Below are positions 43,644 to 52,341 of a stretch of DNA of 64,000 nucleotides, piece by piece. The notes beneath the pieces are model-generated. The model saw nothing but the letters and a program-made list of their open reading frames with translations, did no database searches and had not been told where the DNA came from. Within the stretch, counting starts at the first letter, position 1. Each line of letters starts with the position of its first letter. The stretch covers positions 62,001-126,000 of the forward strand of contig NZ_JQKD01000004.1 in NCBI RefSeq assembly GCF_000745855.1, given 5' to 3'. Position numbers and translations under genes: made by a program. This stretch comes from Xenophilus azovorans DSM 13620. Its GTDB lineage: Bacteria; Pseudomonadota; Gammaproteobacteria; Burkholderiales; Burkholderiaceae_C.

Positions 43644-44803
43644 CGCGCACGATGGACGCTGGCAACGAAACCGACGGCGCGATCCTCGACGCGATCGACC
43701 GCTTCCTGCGCGTCGAGGTGCGCCCGCACGTGAAGCGGCTGGAGCAGGCCGACGAGTACCCGACGGCGATCGTCGAGGGCATGAAGGCGATGGGCCTGTT
43801 CGGCTGCATCATCCCGGTCGAGTACGGCGGCCTCGGCCTGAGCACCGCGACCTACGCGGCCGTGGTGGCGCGCATCGCGTCGGTGTGGATGTCGCTGTCG
43901 GGCATCATCAACTCGCACCTCATCATGGCCGCCGCGGTGCTGCGTAGCGGCACCGCGGAGCAGAAGCGTGAACTGCTGCCGCGCTTCGCCAGCGGCGAGC
44001 TGCGCGGCGGCATCGGCCTGACCGAACCCGACGCCGGAACCGACCTGCAGGCCATCCGCACCCGCGCCGTGCGCGACGGCGATTACTACGTCGTCAACGG
44101 CAACAAGACCTGGATCACCAACAGCGGCCAGGGCGGCTGCATCGCGCTGCTGGTCAAGACCGACCACGCGGCCGAGCCGCGCCACAAGGGCATGAGCCTG
44201 TTCATCGCCGAGAAGGGCCCGGGCTTCATCGTCTCGCGCAAGCTGAAGAAGCTGGGCTACCGCGGCATCGACACCTGCGAGCTGCGCTTCGACGACTACC
44301 GCGTGCCGGCCTCGCGGCTGGTCGGCGGCGTCGAGGGGCGCGGGCTGCAGCAGGTGCTGTCGGGCCTGGAACTCGGGCGCATCAACGTCGCCGCGCGCGG
44401 CCTGGGCGTGGCCACCGCGGCGCTCACCGACGCGGTGGCCTACGCGCAGCAGCGCAAGACCTTCGGCAAGCCGATCTGCGAGCACCAGGCCATCCAGTTG
44501 AAGCTCGGCGAGATGGGCACGCGCGTGGAGGCGGCCAAGCTGCTCGTGCAGTCGGCCGCGCGCGCCTACGACCGGGGCGAGCGCTGCGACATGGAAGCCG
44601 GCATGGCCAAGTACTTCGCCACCGAGGCGGCGATGGAGAATGCGCTGGAGTGCATGCGCATCCACGGCGCCTACGGCTACTCGCCCGAGTTCGACGTCGA
44701 GCGCTACTTCCGCGACGCGCCGCTGCTGCTGATCGGCGAAGGCACCAACGAGATGCAGCGCATCATCATCGCGCGCCAACTCGTGCAGCGGAACCCGGTG
44801 TGA
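43640..44803 (+). CDS. Acyl-CoA dehydrogenase, short/medium-chain type
   Basis: A 387-residue FAD dehydrogenase. GLTEPDAGTDLQAIRT is near 125 and IHGAYGYSPEFDVE near 339. The C-terminal signature LLLIGEGTNEMQR contains the classical catalytic glutamate, E367, making this the most canonical short/medium-chain ACAD in the window. Its start overlaps the MmgE/PrpD stop (ATGA) and its stop overlaps the MFS start, so all three are translationally coupled. A dicarboxyl-CoA (glutaryl-like) or short acyl-CoA substrate is possible. Confidence 0.92.
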   Translation: MTRTMDAGNETDGAILDAIDRFLRVEVRPHVKRLEQADEYPTAIVEGMKAMGLFGCIIPVEYGGLGLSTATYAAVVARIASVWMSLSGIINSHLIMAAAVLRSGTAEQKRELLPRFASGELRGGIGLTEPDAGTDLQAIRTRAVRDGDYYVVNGNKTWITNSGQGGCIALLVKTDHAAEPRHKGMSLFIAEKGPGFIVSRKLKKLGYRGIDTCELRFDDYRVPASRLVGGVEGRGLQQVLSGLELGRINVAARGLGVATAALTDAVAYAQQRKTFGKPICEHQAIQLKLGEMGTRVEAAKLLVQSAARAYDRGERCDMEAGMAKYFATEAAMENALECMRIHGAYGYSPEFDVERYFRDAPLLLIGEGTNEMQRIIIARQLVQRNPV

Positions 44804-45984
44804 CGCATCGCCCGGGCATCGCGGCGGCCGTCATCGCCATGCTGGCGGCGCAGGCGCTGATGTCGGCCGCCACCGTGGCCCTGCCGGTGCTGGCGCCGAA
44901 GGCGGCTCCGGACCTCGGCGTGCCCGCGGCCTGGGTGGGGCTGTTCGTGGCGCTGGTGTACGGCAGCAGCATGGTGTGCGGCCTGGCCGGTGGCTCGCTG
45001 CTGCGGCGCTGGGGCGCCGTGCGGACCAGCCAGGTCAGCCTGCTGTGCGCTTGCGCCGCGCTGCTGCTGGTGGCGCTGCCCCATCCGCTGGCCACCGTGT
45101 CCGGCGCCCTGGTGCTGGGTCTCGGCTACGGTCCACTGAACCCGGCCAGTTCGCACCTGCTCGATCGCGTGGCACCACCGCAGCGGCGCGCCACGATCTT
45201 CTCGATCAAGCAGACCGGCGTGCCGCTCGGCGCGGTGCTGGCCGGCGCGCTGCTGCCCTCGCTGGCACTGGAGGCCGGCTGGCCGACGGCGGTGGCAGCG
45301 CTGGCCGCCGCCTGCGTCATGCTCGCGGCGCTGCTGCAGCCGCTGCGCGCGGCGTTCGACGATGACCGGCAGCCGCGCGCCCCCGTGCGGCTCTCGGACC
45401 TGGCGCAACCGGCGAAGCATGCATGGGCCGATCGCCCCGGCTGGCTGTTGGCCGCCAGTTCGTTCTGCTTCGCGGCGCTGCAATTGTGCCTGGGCACCTA
45501 CCTGGTGACCTACCTCACCAGCCAAATGGGCTACGACCTCGTGCTCGCCGGCCTGGTGCTCGCCGCAACGCAGGCCGCCGGGGTCGCCGGCCGCCTGGTG
45601 GCGGGCGCCCTGGCCGACCGGCTGGGCGCCCGGCCCGTGATGGCGGGCATGGGCCTGTCGATGGCGGCCTGCGCGTTCGCCAGCGCAGGCGCCGCCGCGT
45701 GGCCGATGGCGGCCATGCTAGCGCTCTACATGCTGTTCGGCGCCAGCGCCATCGGCTGGAACGGCGTCTACCTGGCCGACGTGGCGCGGCGGGCACCGCC
45801 GGGCGGTGTGGGCACGGCCACGTCCGCGGCACTGGTCATCACCTTCGGCGGCGTGATGGCCGGCCCCGCGCTCTTCGGCGCACTACTCCAGCTGGGCCTC
45901 ACCTATGGCACGGCCTTCATGGTGATGGGGCTTCCCGCGCTGGTCTGCGGCCTGCGCCTTGCGCGGGCCGCGGTCAGGCGCTGA
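44800..45984 (+). CDS. MFS transporter
   Basis: A 394-residue integral membrane protein with about 12 hydrophobic segments, of the CynX/NimT-like or carboxylate-importer type. The loop after the second helix reads GGSLLRRWGAVRTSQ, a version of the MFS G-x-x-x-D/R-R-x-G-R/A signature, and recurs in the second half as GALADRLGARPVMAG. The GTG start at 44800 overlaps the dehydrogenase stop. Likely inner-membrane import of the compound metabolised by the upstream genes. Its 3' end overlaps the convergent monooxygenase gene by 11 bases. Confidence 0.9.
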   Translation: MTHRPGIAAAVIAMLAAQALMSAATVALPVLAPKAAPDLGVPAAWVGLFVALVYGSSMVCGLAGGSLLRRWGAVRTSQVSLLCACAALLLVALPHPLATVSGALVLGLGYGPLNPASSHLLDRVAPPQRRATIFSIKQTGVPLGAVLAGALLPSLALEAGWPTAVAALAAACVMLAALLQPLRAAFDDDRQPRAPVRLSDLAQPAKHAWADRPGWLLAASSFCFAALQLCLGTYLVTYLTSQMGYDLVLAGLVLAATQAAGVAGRLVAGALADRLGARPVMAGMGLSMAACAFASAGAAAWPMAAMLALYMLFGASAIGWNGVYLADVARRAPPGGVGTATSAALVITFGGVMAGPALFGALLQLGLTYGTAFMVMGLPALVCGLRLARAAVRR

Positions 45985-47893
45985 CGGGTGCCTGCCGCGT
46001 GCAGTGGAAGTCCGCCAGATCGGCGTCGTGCGCCGCTTGCCAGTAGTCCACCAGCCGCCAGGGCAGCACCGTGAAGACACGGCCGTGGCGATTGCGGTAG
46101 TAGGTGGACATGCCGGGATGCGACCAGATCAGCGTCTCGTGTTCGGCGTCGAAGCGGCGCTGGTAGTCGTCGAGCACCTGAGGCCGCACGTCGATCGCAC
46201 CGACACCCTGCTCGGCCATGCGCACCAGGCAGGAGGTGATGTAGCGCGCCTGGCACTCGGACTGGAAGGTGATGCTGCCGCCGTGGCCGGAGGAAGTGCC
46301 CGGCCCGATCATGCAGAAGAAGTTGGGGAATCCGGGCACCATCACGCCGAGGTAGGCGCGCAGGTCATCGTCACCCCAGGCCTGCGCCAGGCTGCGCCCG
46401 CCGCGACCGATGATGTTCAGCCGCGCCGCCATCTCGGTGAGCTTGAAGCCGGTGGCGTAGACGATCACGTCGGCCTCGCGCAGCGTTCCGTCGGCGGTTT
46501 CGATGCCGGCGCCGGCGATGCGCCGGATCGGCTCGGTCACCAGTTCGACGCCGGGCTTCCTCAGCATGCGGTACCAGTCGTTGTCGAGCAGGATGCGCTT
46601 GCCGTAGGGCGGATAGTCCGGGATGCACTTGGCCAGCAGGTCGGGCCGGCCTTCCAATTCGGCGTGGATGAAGTCGGTCAGTTCGCGGCGGTGGCGGTCG
46701 TTGACTGCGTTGACGGCGCGCTGCGGGTGCGGCCAATCCGGGTCCTTTTTCAGCGTCTTGAGCAAACCGTCGCCGTAGCGCCAGAACATCGTGAAGCGGA
46801 ACCACTCGGCGTAGTACGGCACGTGCGCCAGCAGCCACTGCGCCTCGGGCCCGATCGGATCACGATAACCGGGAATCGGGCGCGCCCATTGCGGCGAGCG
46901 CTGGTAGATGGCCAGCGAGCGCACCGTGTCGGCGATCTCCGGCGCGAGCTGCATCACGGTGGCGCCGGTGCCGATGATGGCCACGCGCCGGCCCTCGACC
47001 TTCAAGCCCTGGGGCCAGTTCGCCGAGTGGAAGCTCTCGCCCGCGAACGTGCCGGCGCCCTCGATGTGCGGCAGCTGCGGATCGCTCAGCTGGCCGATGG
47101 CGCTGACGAGGACGCGAGAGCGCAGCTCGCTGTCGCCTTCCGGCCCGCGCAGGCGCGCGACCCACTGCTGCGCCTCCTCGTCCCAGGTGGCGCCCATCAA
47201 CTGGGTCGAAAGGCGGATGTGCCATCGCAAGCCCACAGCCTCGACAACCTGCCGCAGGTACGCCAGCACTTCCTCGCGGCGCGAGAAGTGGCGCGGCCAC
47301 AGGAAGCGAGGCCCGAACGAGAATGAATAGGCGTGGTTGGGGGTATCGACCCCGCAGCCTGGATAGCGGTTGACGAACCACGCACCGCCCACGTCGCCGG
47401 CCTTCTCGACGATGGTGAACGGCACCCCCAGCTCGATCAGGCTGGCGCCCAGGGCGATGCCACTGACGCCAGCGCCAACGATCAACACATGGTCATCTCG
47501 TCCCGCGGGGCGCGTCACGCTCGCCGGCCAGCCGAGACGCCGCGGCACCAGCGCCATCTCTTCGCGCGTCAGGCGCGCGTACTCCGGCGGCACGCTCTCG
47601 CCCAGGCAGACGGACATCATGCGTTGCATCAGCGTGTCGCCAGGGTCGTGGATGGCGGGCGGGGTGCCGACTGCAAGCATCTCCACCGCCGCCTGCCGGA
47701 TGCGCTGCTGCACGTCCGGCGGCAGCCCCGCGGCCGGGTCAGCGACCAGGTTCACGTCGCGTCGCGGGCAGAACGGTGGTTCAAGCCAGCCCAGATCGCC
47801 GCTGGCGTGAACCAGCACCATGAGCAGCACGCGCAGATCGGCAGCCGCCACGGCGCCTTCGAGCTGCTGATGGTCGATTCGTGCTCCGGTCAT
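45974..47893 (-). CDS. Type I Baeyer-Villiger flavin monooxygenase (HAPMO-like, with N-terminal extension)
   Basis: A 639-residue FAD/NADPH monooxygenase that inserts oxygen next to a ketone, giving an ester or lactone. The FAD loop is VGAGVSG (139-145), the NADPH loop IGTGAT (307-312), and between them lies the exact Baeyer-Villiger fingerprint FAGESFHSANWP (F283, G285, H289, W293, P294). About 130 residues precede the FAD domain, as in 4-hydroxyacetophenone monooxygenase, which has a similar total length. It stands alone on the minus strand with an operator palindrome in its promoter. Cyclic or aryl ketones are the likely substrates. Confidence 0.93.
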   Translation of the reverse strand: MTGARIDHQQLEGAVAAADLRVLLMVLVHASGDLGWLEPPFCPRRDVNLVADPAAGLPPDVQQRIRQAAVEMLAVGTPPAIHDPGDTLMQRMMSVCLGESVPPEYARLTREEMALVPRRLGWPASVTRPAGRDDHVLIVGAGVSGIALGASLIELGVPFTIVEKAGDVGGAWFVNRYPGCGVDTPNHAYSFSFGPRFLWPRHFSRREEVLAYLRQVVEAVGLRWHIRLSTQLMGATWDEEAQQWVARLRGPEGDSELRSRVLVSAIGQLSDPQLPHIEGAGTFAGESFHSANWPQGLKVEGRRVAIIGTGATVMQLAPEIADTVRSLAIYQRSPQWARPIPGYRDPIGPEAQWLLAHVPYYAEWFRFTMFWRYGDGLLKTLKKDPDWPHPQRAVNAVNDRHRRELTDFIHAELEGRPDLLAKCIPDYPPYGKRILLDNDWYRMLRKPGVELVTEPIRRIAGAGIETADGTLREADVIVYATGFKLTEMAARLNIIGRGGRSLAQAWGDDDLRAYLGVMVPGFPNFFCMIGPGTSSGHGGSITFQSECQARYITSCLVRMAEQGVGAIDVRPQVLDDYQRRFDAEHETLIWSHPGMSTYYRNRHGRVFTVLPWRLVDYWQAAHDADLADFHCTRQAPVSA

Positions 47894-47950
47894 GGTGCTC
47901 CCAAGCCCCTTCGGTCACGGTAGGTATGTGGCGGCACATTCTAATTCCAA

Positions 47951-47964
47951 CTAACAGCCGTTAG
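47951..47964. promoter_or_regulatory. Palindromic operator CTAACAGCCGTTAG
   Basis: Perfect CTAAC/GTTAG arms in the 165-base divergent region between the monooxygenase (minus) and the Bug receptor (plus). A possible -10 for the monooxygenase is TAGAAT (complement of 47938-47943), 7 bases from the palindrome. The remainder of the gap to 48058 has a good ribosome site (CCAGGAGCGG) but no other clear element. Confidence 0.72.
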
Positions 47965-48058
47965 GACATTTCCGCATGGAGCTCCGCGCGCGCGCTCCGT
48001 ACATTGCGCCGGCATGCGCCCGACGGTCGGCGCGGGTCGACTCCAGGAGCGGTCCACC

Positions 48059-49030
48059 ATGATCAGAGCCCTGCTCGCCTTCGTCGTTGCGCTGACGCTC
48101 GCCGGCCCGTCGCTCGCCCAGACGGCAGCCGTGAGCTACCCCAGCAAGCCGATCCGCTTCATCGTGCCCTACGCCCCGGGCGGCAGCACCAGCTACGTGG
48201 CGCGCCTGGTGGGCGCGAAGCTGACCGAGGCCTGGGGGCAGCAGGTGCTGATCGACAACAAGCCCGGCGCGAACACCGTCATCGGCACGGAGGCGCTGGC
48301 CAGGTCGGCGCCCGACGGCTACACCATCTCGCTGGCCGCCTCGACGCACGTGACGGTGCCGCACCTCGTGTCCAGCCTGCCCTTTGATGTGCTGCGCGAC
48401 TTCACGCCGGTGGCGAACCTGGTGACGACGCAGCTCGTGCTGGTGGTGCACCCGTCGGTGCCCGCATCCAATGTGTCGGAGTTCATCGCGCTGGCCAAGG
48501 CCAGGCCGAACGAGCTGAACTTCGCGGCAGTGGGCACCGGCAGTTCGACCCACCTCGCCGGCGAGTACTTCAAGAGCGTGGCCGGGGTGAAGATGCAACA
48601 TGTGCCGTACAAAGGTACTGCGCCGGCTCTGACCGACCTGATCGGTGGCCAGATCCAGCTCAATTTCGACACGCCGGTGACCTCGATTCCGCACGTCAAG
48701 GCGGGGCGCCTGCGCGCCCTGGCGATCACCGGAACCAGGCGGCTTGCCACCCTGCCCGACGTGCCCACCTTCGCCGAGGCCGGGCTGCCGGCGTACGACT
48801 TCCAGCTCTGGTTCGGCGTGCTCGCGCCCGCGGGCACGCCGCGCCCGATCATCGAGAAGCTGTCGGCCGAGATCGCGCGCATCCTCGCCATGCCCGATGT
48901 GAAGCAGCAGTTGGCCGAGCAGGGCCTGGACACCGCGTACCGGCCATCGGCCGAATTCGATGCGCTGCTGCGGACCGACCACGAGCGCTTCGGCAAGCTC
49001 ATCAGCTCGGCGGGCATCAAGATCGAGTAG
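48059..49030 (+). CDS. Bug/TctC-family periplasmic solute-binding protein
   Basis: A 323-residue receptor with a Sec signal peptide (MIRALLAFVVALTLAGPSLAQ, cleavage after SLA or LAQ). Typical motifs: RFIVPYAPGGSTSYVARLVG near 32, DNKPGANTVIGTEALARS near 64 and HVPYKGTAPALTDLIGGQ near 180. Like the receptor at 40275 it has no TctAB partner here. It is divergent from the monooxygenase and followed by the badH promoter, so uptake of the same ring compound is a reasonable guess. Confidence 0.92.
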   Translation: MIRALLAFVVALTLAGPSLAQTAAVSYPSKPIRFIVPYAPGGSTSYVARLVGAKLTEAWGQQVLIDNKPGANTVIGTEALARSAPDGYTISLAASTHVTVPHLVSSLPFDVLRDFTPVANLVTTQLVLVVHPSVPASNVSEFIALAKARPNELNFAAVGTGSSTHLAGEYFKSVAGVKMQHVPYKGTAPALTDLIGGQIQLNFDTPVTSIPHVKAGRLRALAITGTRRLATLPDVPTFAEAGLPAYDFQLWFGVLAPAGTPRPIIEKLSAEIARILAMPDVKQQLAEQGLDTAYRPSAEFDALLRTDHERFGKLISSAGIKIE

Positions 49031-49067
49031 CGCCCGGCCACTGGCCATTTCGTCAATGGACATTTCC

Positions 49068-49081
49068 CTACCAAGCGTTTG
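49068..49081. promoter_or_regulatory. Operator-like palindrome CTACCAAGCGTTTG
   Basis: Fits the window pattern with one change (CTACC for CTAAC); an overlapping reading, ACCAA-GCGT-TTGGT, is also a perfect inverted repeat. It precedes the -10 at 49087 by 5 bases, the same spacing as at the tetR-side operator (4176 to 4195). It lies in the 116-base gap before badH. Confidence 0.6.
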
Positions 49082-49086
49082 GTCGA

Positions 49087-49092
49087 TATACT
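49087..49092 (+). promoter_or_regulatory. Putative -10 element of the badHI-liv operon
   Basis: TATACT, 54 bases before the badH ATG, in the context GGTCGATATACT. The tetR-side promoter has the parallel GGTCGATAAATT. The -35 (about 49064-49069) is weak, and the palindrome occupies the spacer. Confidence 0.5.
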
Positions 49093-49146
49093 TCCAGGAC
49101 TGCGCCCCGCGTGCGCGGCAGAAACAAACAGCGAAAGGTTGACGAC

Positions 49147-49941
49147 ATGGATCTCGAACTCAAGGACAAGTCGGTCATCGTGACCGGCGGCGGCTCGAAC
49201 ATCGGCCGCGCCATCGTGCTGGCCTTCGCCGCCGAAGGCGCACATCTGACCATCGGCGACATCGACATCGCGCAGGCCGAGAAAACGGCCGAGTTCGCGA
49301 AGAAGCTCGGCGCCGCCTCGGCCCAGGTGGTGAAGACCGACGTCACGCAGCTCGATCAGGTGCAGGCGATGTTCAAGGCCGCCACCGACAAGCACGGCCG
49401 CGTCGACGTGCTGGTCAACAACGTCGGCTGGGACAACCTGATGTTCTTCACCCAGACCACGCCCGAGTTCTGGCGCAAGGTCATCGACATCAACTACGTG
49501 GGGGTGCTGAACTGCACCAAGACCGCGCTGGACGTCATGGTCAAGCAGAACAGCGGCGCCATTGTCTCGATCAGCTCCGACGCCAGCCGCCAGGGCGAGC
49601 CGCGCGAGGCCGTCTATGGCGGCGTGAAGGCCGCGGTCAACAGCTTCATGAAGACCATCGCCAAGGAGAACGGCCGCTTCGGCATCCGCTGCAACGTGGT
49701 CTGCCCGGGCGTGACGATCCCCTCCAGCGCCGACGAGGTGGGCGGCAGCAGCATGTGGACCAACGCCGACAGCATGTTCTCGCCCGAGCAGATCGAGAAG
49801 GCCGCCAAGGCCATGCCGCTGCGCAAGGTCGGCCGCCCGCAGGATGTGGCCAATGCCGTGGTGTTTCTCGCCTCGGGCAAGGCCGGCCACGTGACCGGCC
49901 AAGTGCTCAGCGTCTCGGGCGGTTACAGCATGATCGGCTGA
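49147..49941 (+). CDS. badH: BadH-like 2-hydroxycyclohexanecarboxyl-CoA dehydrogenase (SDR)
   Basis: A 264-residue SDR with TGGGSNIG (13-20), NNVGWDNLMFF near 91, and the catalytic S144, Y157 and K161. The NN.GWD...F context and the Ser-Asp-Ala-Ser-Arg segment resemble BadH of Rhodopseudomonas palustris, which oxidises 2-hydroxycyclohexane-1-carboxyl-CoA to the 2-keto ester. The assignment rests mainly on the next gene, a clear BadI, 14 bases downstream. The start is the ATG at 49147 after a GAAAGG site. It is first in the plus operon to 59068. Confidence 0.82.
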   Translation: MDLELKDKSVIVTGGGSNIGRAIVLAFAAEGAHLTIGDIDIAQAEKTAEFAKKLGAASAQVVKTDVTQLDQVQAMFKAATDKHGRVDVLVNNVGWDNLMFFTQTTPEFWRKVIDINYVGVLNCTKTALDVMVKQNSGAIVSISSDASRQGEPREAVYGGVKAAVNSFMKTIAKENGRFGIRCNVVCPGVTIPSSADEVGGSSMWTNADSMFSPEQIEKAAKAMPLRKVGRPQDVANAVVFLASGKAGHVTGQVLSVSGGYSMIG

Positions 49942-49955
49942 GGGGGACTGCGACG

Positions 49956-50741
49956 ATGAACTACACGGACATCCTCTACGAGGAGCGCGACCAGATCGCG
50001 ACCATCGCCATCAACCGGCCCTCGGTGATGAACGCCTTCCGCGGCCAGACGATCGAGGAGATGCTGCACGCGATGATGAAGGCGGGCTGGGACAAGAAGA
50101 TCGCTGCCATCGTGATCACCGGCACCGGGGACCGCGCCTTCTGCACCGGCGGCGACCAGTCGGCGCACTCCGGCCAGTACGACGGCCGTGGCACCGCCGG
50201 CCTGCCGATCGAGGAACTGCACAGCGCCATCCGCGACGTGCCCAAGCCCGTGATCGCCCGCGTGCAGGGCTTCGCCATCGGCGGCGGCAACGTCATCGCC
50301 ACGCTGTGCGACATGACCATCGCCTCCGACAAGGCGGTGTTCGGCCAGGTCGGCCCCAAGGTCGGCTCGGTCGACCCCGGCTGGGGCACGGCCTACCTGG
50401 CCGCCGTGGTCGGCGAGAAGAAGGCGCGCGAGATCTGGTACATGTGCCGCCGCTACAGCGCGCAGGAGGCGCTGGCCATGGGCCTGTGCAACGTGGTGGT
50501 GCCGCACGAGCAGCTCGACGCCGAAGTGGCCAGGTGGGGCCGCGAACTGGTCGAGAAGAGCCCCACCGCGATCGCCATCGCCAAGCGCTCGTTCAACGCC
50601 TCCACCGAGCACATCCGCGGCATCGGCAGCCTGGGCATGCAGGCGCTGAGCCTGTACTACGACACCGACGAGTCGAAGGAAGGCGTGCGCGCCTTCCTCG
50701 AGAAGCGCAAGCCCGACTTCCGCAAGTTCGCCGGCGGCTGA
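49956..50741 (+). CDS. badI: 2-ketocyclohexanecarboxyl-CoA hydrolase (ring-opening, BadI)
   Basis: A 261-residue crotonase of the MenB/BadI branch that hydrolytically opens 2-ketocyclohexane-1-carboxyl-CoA to pimeloyl-CoA. Segments AFCTGGDQSAHSG (61-73), YDGRGT, EELHSAIRDVPKPVIARVQG (87-106) and VGEKKAREIWYMC match the R. palustris enzyme as I remember it. S138 and D140 (VGSVDPG) and Y235 (LSLYYDTDES) fall at the residue numbers proposed there for catalysis. This is the most specific functional call in the window and marks an alicyclic-acid pathway. Naphthoyl-CoA synthase (MenB) is less likely, because no menaquinone genes are near. Confidence 0.9.
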   Translation: MNYTDILYEERDQIATIAINRPSVMNAFRGQTIEEMLHAMMKAGWDKKIAAIVITGTGDRAFCTGGDQSAHSGQYDGRGTAGLPIEELHSAIRDVPKPVIARVQGFAIGGGNVIATLCDMTIASDKAVFGQVGPKVGSVDPGWGTAYLAAVVGEKKAREIWYMCRRYSAQEALAMGLCNVVVPHEQLDAEVARWGRELVEKSPTAIAIAKRSFNASTEHIRGIGSLGMQALSLYYDTDESKEGVRAFLEKRKPDFRKFAGG

Positions 50742-50762
50742 ACTGCAACGAGTGCAAATGGC

Positions 50763-51554
50763 ATGCTCGCGCTGACCAACGTCCAGATCGTCTACGACAA
50801 CACCATCGAGGCGGTGCGCGAGGTGTCGCTCACGCTCGGCAAGGGCCGCATCGTGGCGCTGCTGGGCGCCAACGGCGCCGGCAAGTCCACCACGCTGAAG
50901 GCCATCTCCGGCGTGCTCTATCCGGAAGACGGCGAAGTCAAAGCCGGGCAGATCAGCTTCGAGGGCCGCCCGCTGGCCGGCATGGCGCCAGACCGCATCG
51001 TCCGGCAGGGCATCGTGATGGTGCCCGAGGGGCGGCGGCTGTTCGACCAGCTCACGGTCGAAGAGAACCTGCTGATGGGCGGCTACACGCGCAGCGCCGC
51101 CGACTCCCGCCGCGGCCTGGAGCGGGCCTACGCCCTGTTCCCGCGCCTGACGCAGAAGCGAACGACGATCTCGGGCTACCTGTCCGGCGGCGAGCAGCAG
51201 ATGGTGGCGATCGGCCGTGCGTTGATGTCCGAGCCCAAGGTGCTGATGCTCGACGAACCCACGCTGGGCCTGGCGCCGCAGATCTGCGAGGAGATCTTCG
51301 GCATCGTCACGCAGTTGCGGCGCGACAGCGGCGTGAGCATCCTGCTGGTCGAGCAGAACGCCCAGGCCGCGCTGGCCGTGGCCGACGAGGGCTACATCAT
51401 GGAAAACGGACGCATCGTGCTCGACGGCCCGGCCGACAAGCTGCTGCGCAACGAGGATGTGCGCGAGTTCTACCTCGGCTTCGCAGAAGGCGGCACACGC
51501 AAGAGCATGCGCGAGGTCAAACACTACAAGCGCCGCAAGCGCTGGCTGTCCTGA
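50763..51554 (+). CDS. livF: Branched-chain-type ABC transporter ATPase (LivF)
   Basis: A 263-residue cytoplasmic ATPase of the hydrophobic amino acid/aromatic acid uptake (HAAT) family. Walker A is GANGAGKST at 35-43, the signature LSGGEQQ lies near 141, and Walker B is VLMLDEPTLG near 160. A basic C-terminal tail (KHYKRRKRWLS) extends beyond the usual end. It lies 21 bases after badI. The ligase in the same operon shows that the cargo is an acid to be CoA-activated, not an amino acid. Confidence 0.93.
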   Translation: MLALTNVQIVYDNTIEAVREVSLTLGKGRIVALLGANGAGKSTTLKAISGVLYPEDGEVKAGQISFEGRPLAGMAPDRIVRQGIVMVPEGRRLFDQLTVEENLLMGGYTRSAADSRRGLERAYALFPRLTQKRTTISGYLSGGEQQMVAIGRALMSEPKVLMLDEPTLGLAPQICEEIFGIVTQLRRDSGVSILLVEQNAQAALAVADEGYIMENGRIVLDGPADKLLRNEDVREFYLGFAEGGTRKSMREVKHYKRRKRWLS

Positions 51555-51561
51555 GGCGCGT

Positions 51562-52341
51562 ATGCGGCACGAGAGTCTGCTCAGGGTCGAAGGCCTGACC
51601 AAGCGCTTCGGCGGTGTCGAAGCGGTTTCCGGCGTGAGCTTCCATGTCGGCCGCGGCGAGATCTACTCGCTGATCGGCCCCAACGGCGCCGGCAAGACGA
51701 CCACGTTCAACATGATCAGCGGCATCGTGCCCCCATCGGCCGGCACGGTCCACTACGACGGCCGCGACATCACGGGCATGCCCTCGCACCGCATGCCGCT
51801 GAGGGGCATCGGGCGCACCTTCCAGAACCTGGCCGTGTTCAAGCACGCCAGCGTGGTGGAGAACCTGCTCGTGGGGCGCCACTGCCACATGCGCACCAAC
51901 GTCTTCGACGCCGCCTGGTTCCTCGGCCGCGCGCGGCGCGAGGAGCTGGAACACCGCCGAAAGGTGGAGGAGATCATCGACTTCCTCGAGATCGAGGACA
52001 TCCGCGACATGCCGGTGGGCGCGCTGTCCTACGGCATGCAAAAGCGCGTCGAACTGGGCCGTGCGCTGGCCACCGAGCCCAGGCTGCTGCTGCTGGACGA
52101 GATGGTCTCGGGCATGAACACCGAAGAGACCGAGGACATCGCGCGCTTCGTACTCGACATCCGCGACGAACTCGGCGTCACCGTGCTGATGGTCGAGCAC
52201 GACATGGGCATCGTGATGGACATCTCCGACCGCGTCTGCGTGCTGAACTTCGGCCGCAAGATCGCCGAAGGCACACCGGCGCAGGTCTCGGCCGACCCGG
52301 CCGTGATCGAGGCCTATCTGGGCGGGGCGAAGGCCGCATGA
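51562..52341 (+). CDS. livG: Branched-chain-type ABC transporter ATPase (LivG)
   Basis: A 259-residue second ATPase of the same HAAT transporter. Walker A GPNGAGKTT is at 39-47. The signature is LSYGMQKRVE instead of LSGGQQ, as is normal for LivG, and Walker B reads LLLLDEMVSGMN with Met in place of the common Pro. The C-terminal EGTPAQVSADPAVIEAYLG is typical. Its stop overlaps the ligase start (ATGA), linking uptake with activation. Confidence 0.93.
   Translation: MRHESLLRVEGLTKRFGGVEAVSGVSFHVGRGEIYSLIGPNGAGKTTTFNMISGIVPPSAGTVHYDGRDITGMPSHRMPLRGIGRTFQNLAVFKHASVVENLLVGRHCHMRTNVFDAAWFLGRARREELEHRRKVEEIIDFLEIEDIRDMPVGALSYGMQKRVELGRALATEPRLLLLDEMVSGMNTEETEDIARFVLDIRDELGVTVLMVEHDMGIVMDISDRVCVLNFGRKIAEGTPAQVSADPAVIEAYLGGAKAA

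Noticed and set aside
49956-50741. MenB (naphthoyl-CoA synthase)
   Set aside because: MenB and BadI are close relatives, but S138, D140 and Y235, the adjacent SDR and the lack of any menaquinone gene favour BadI.
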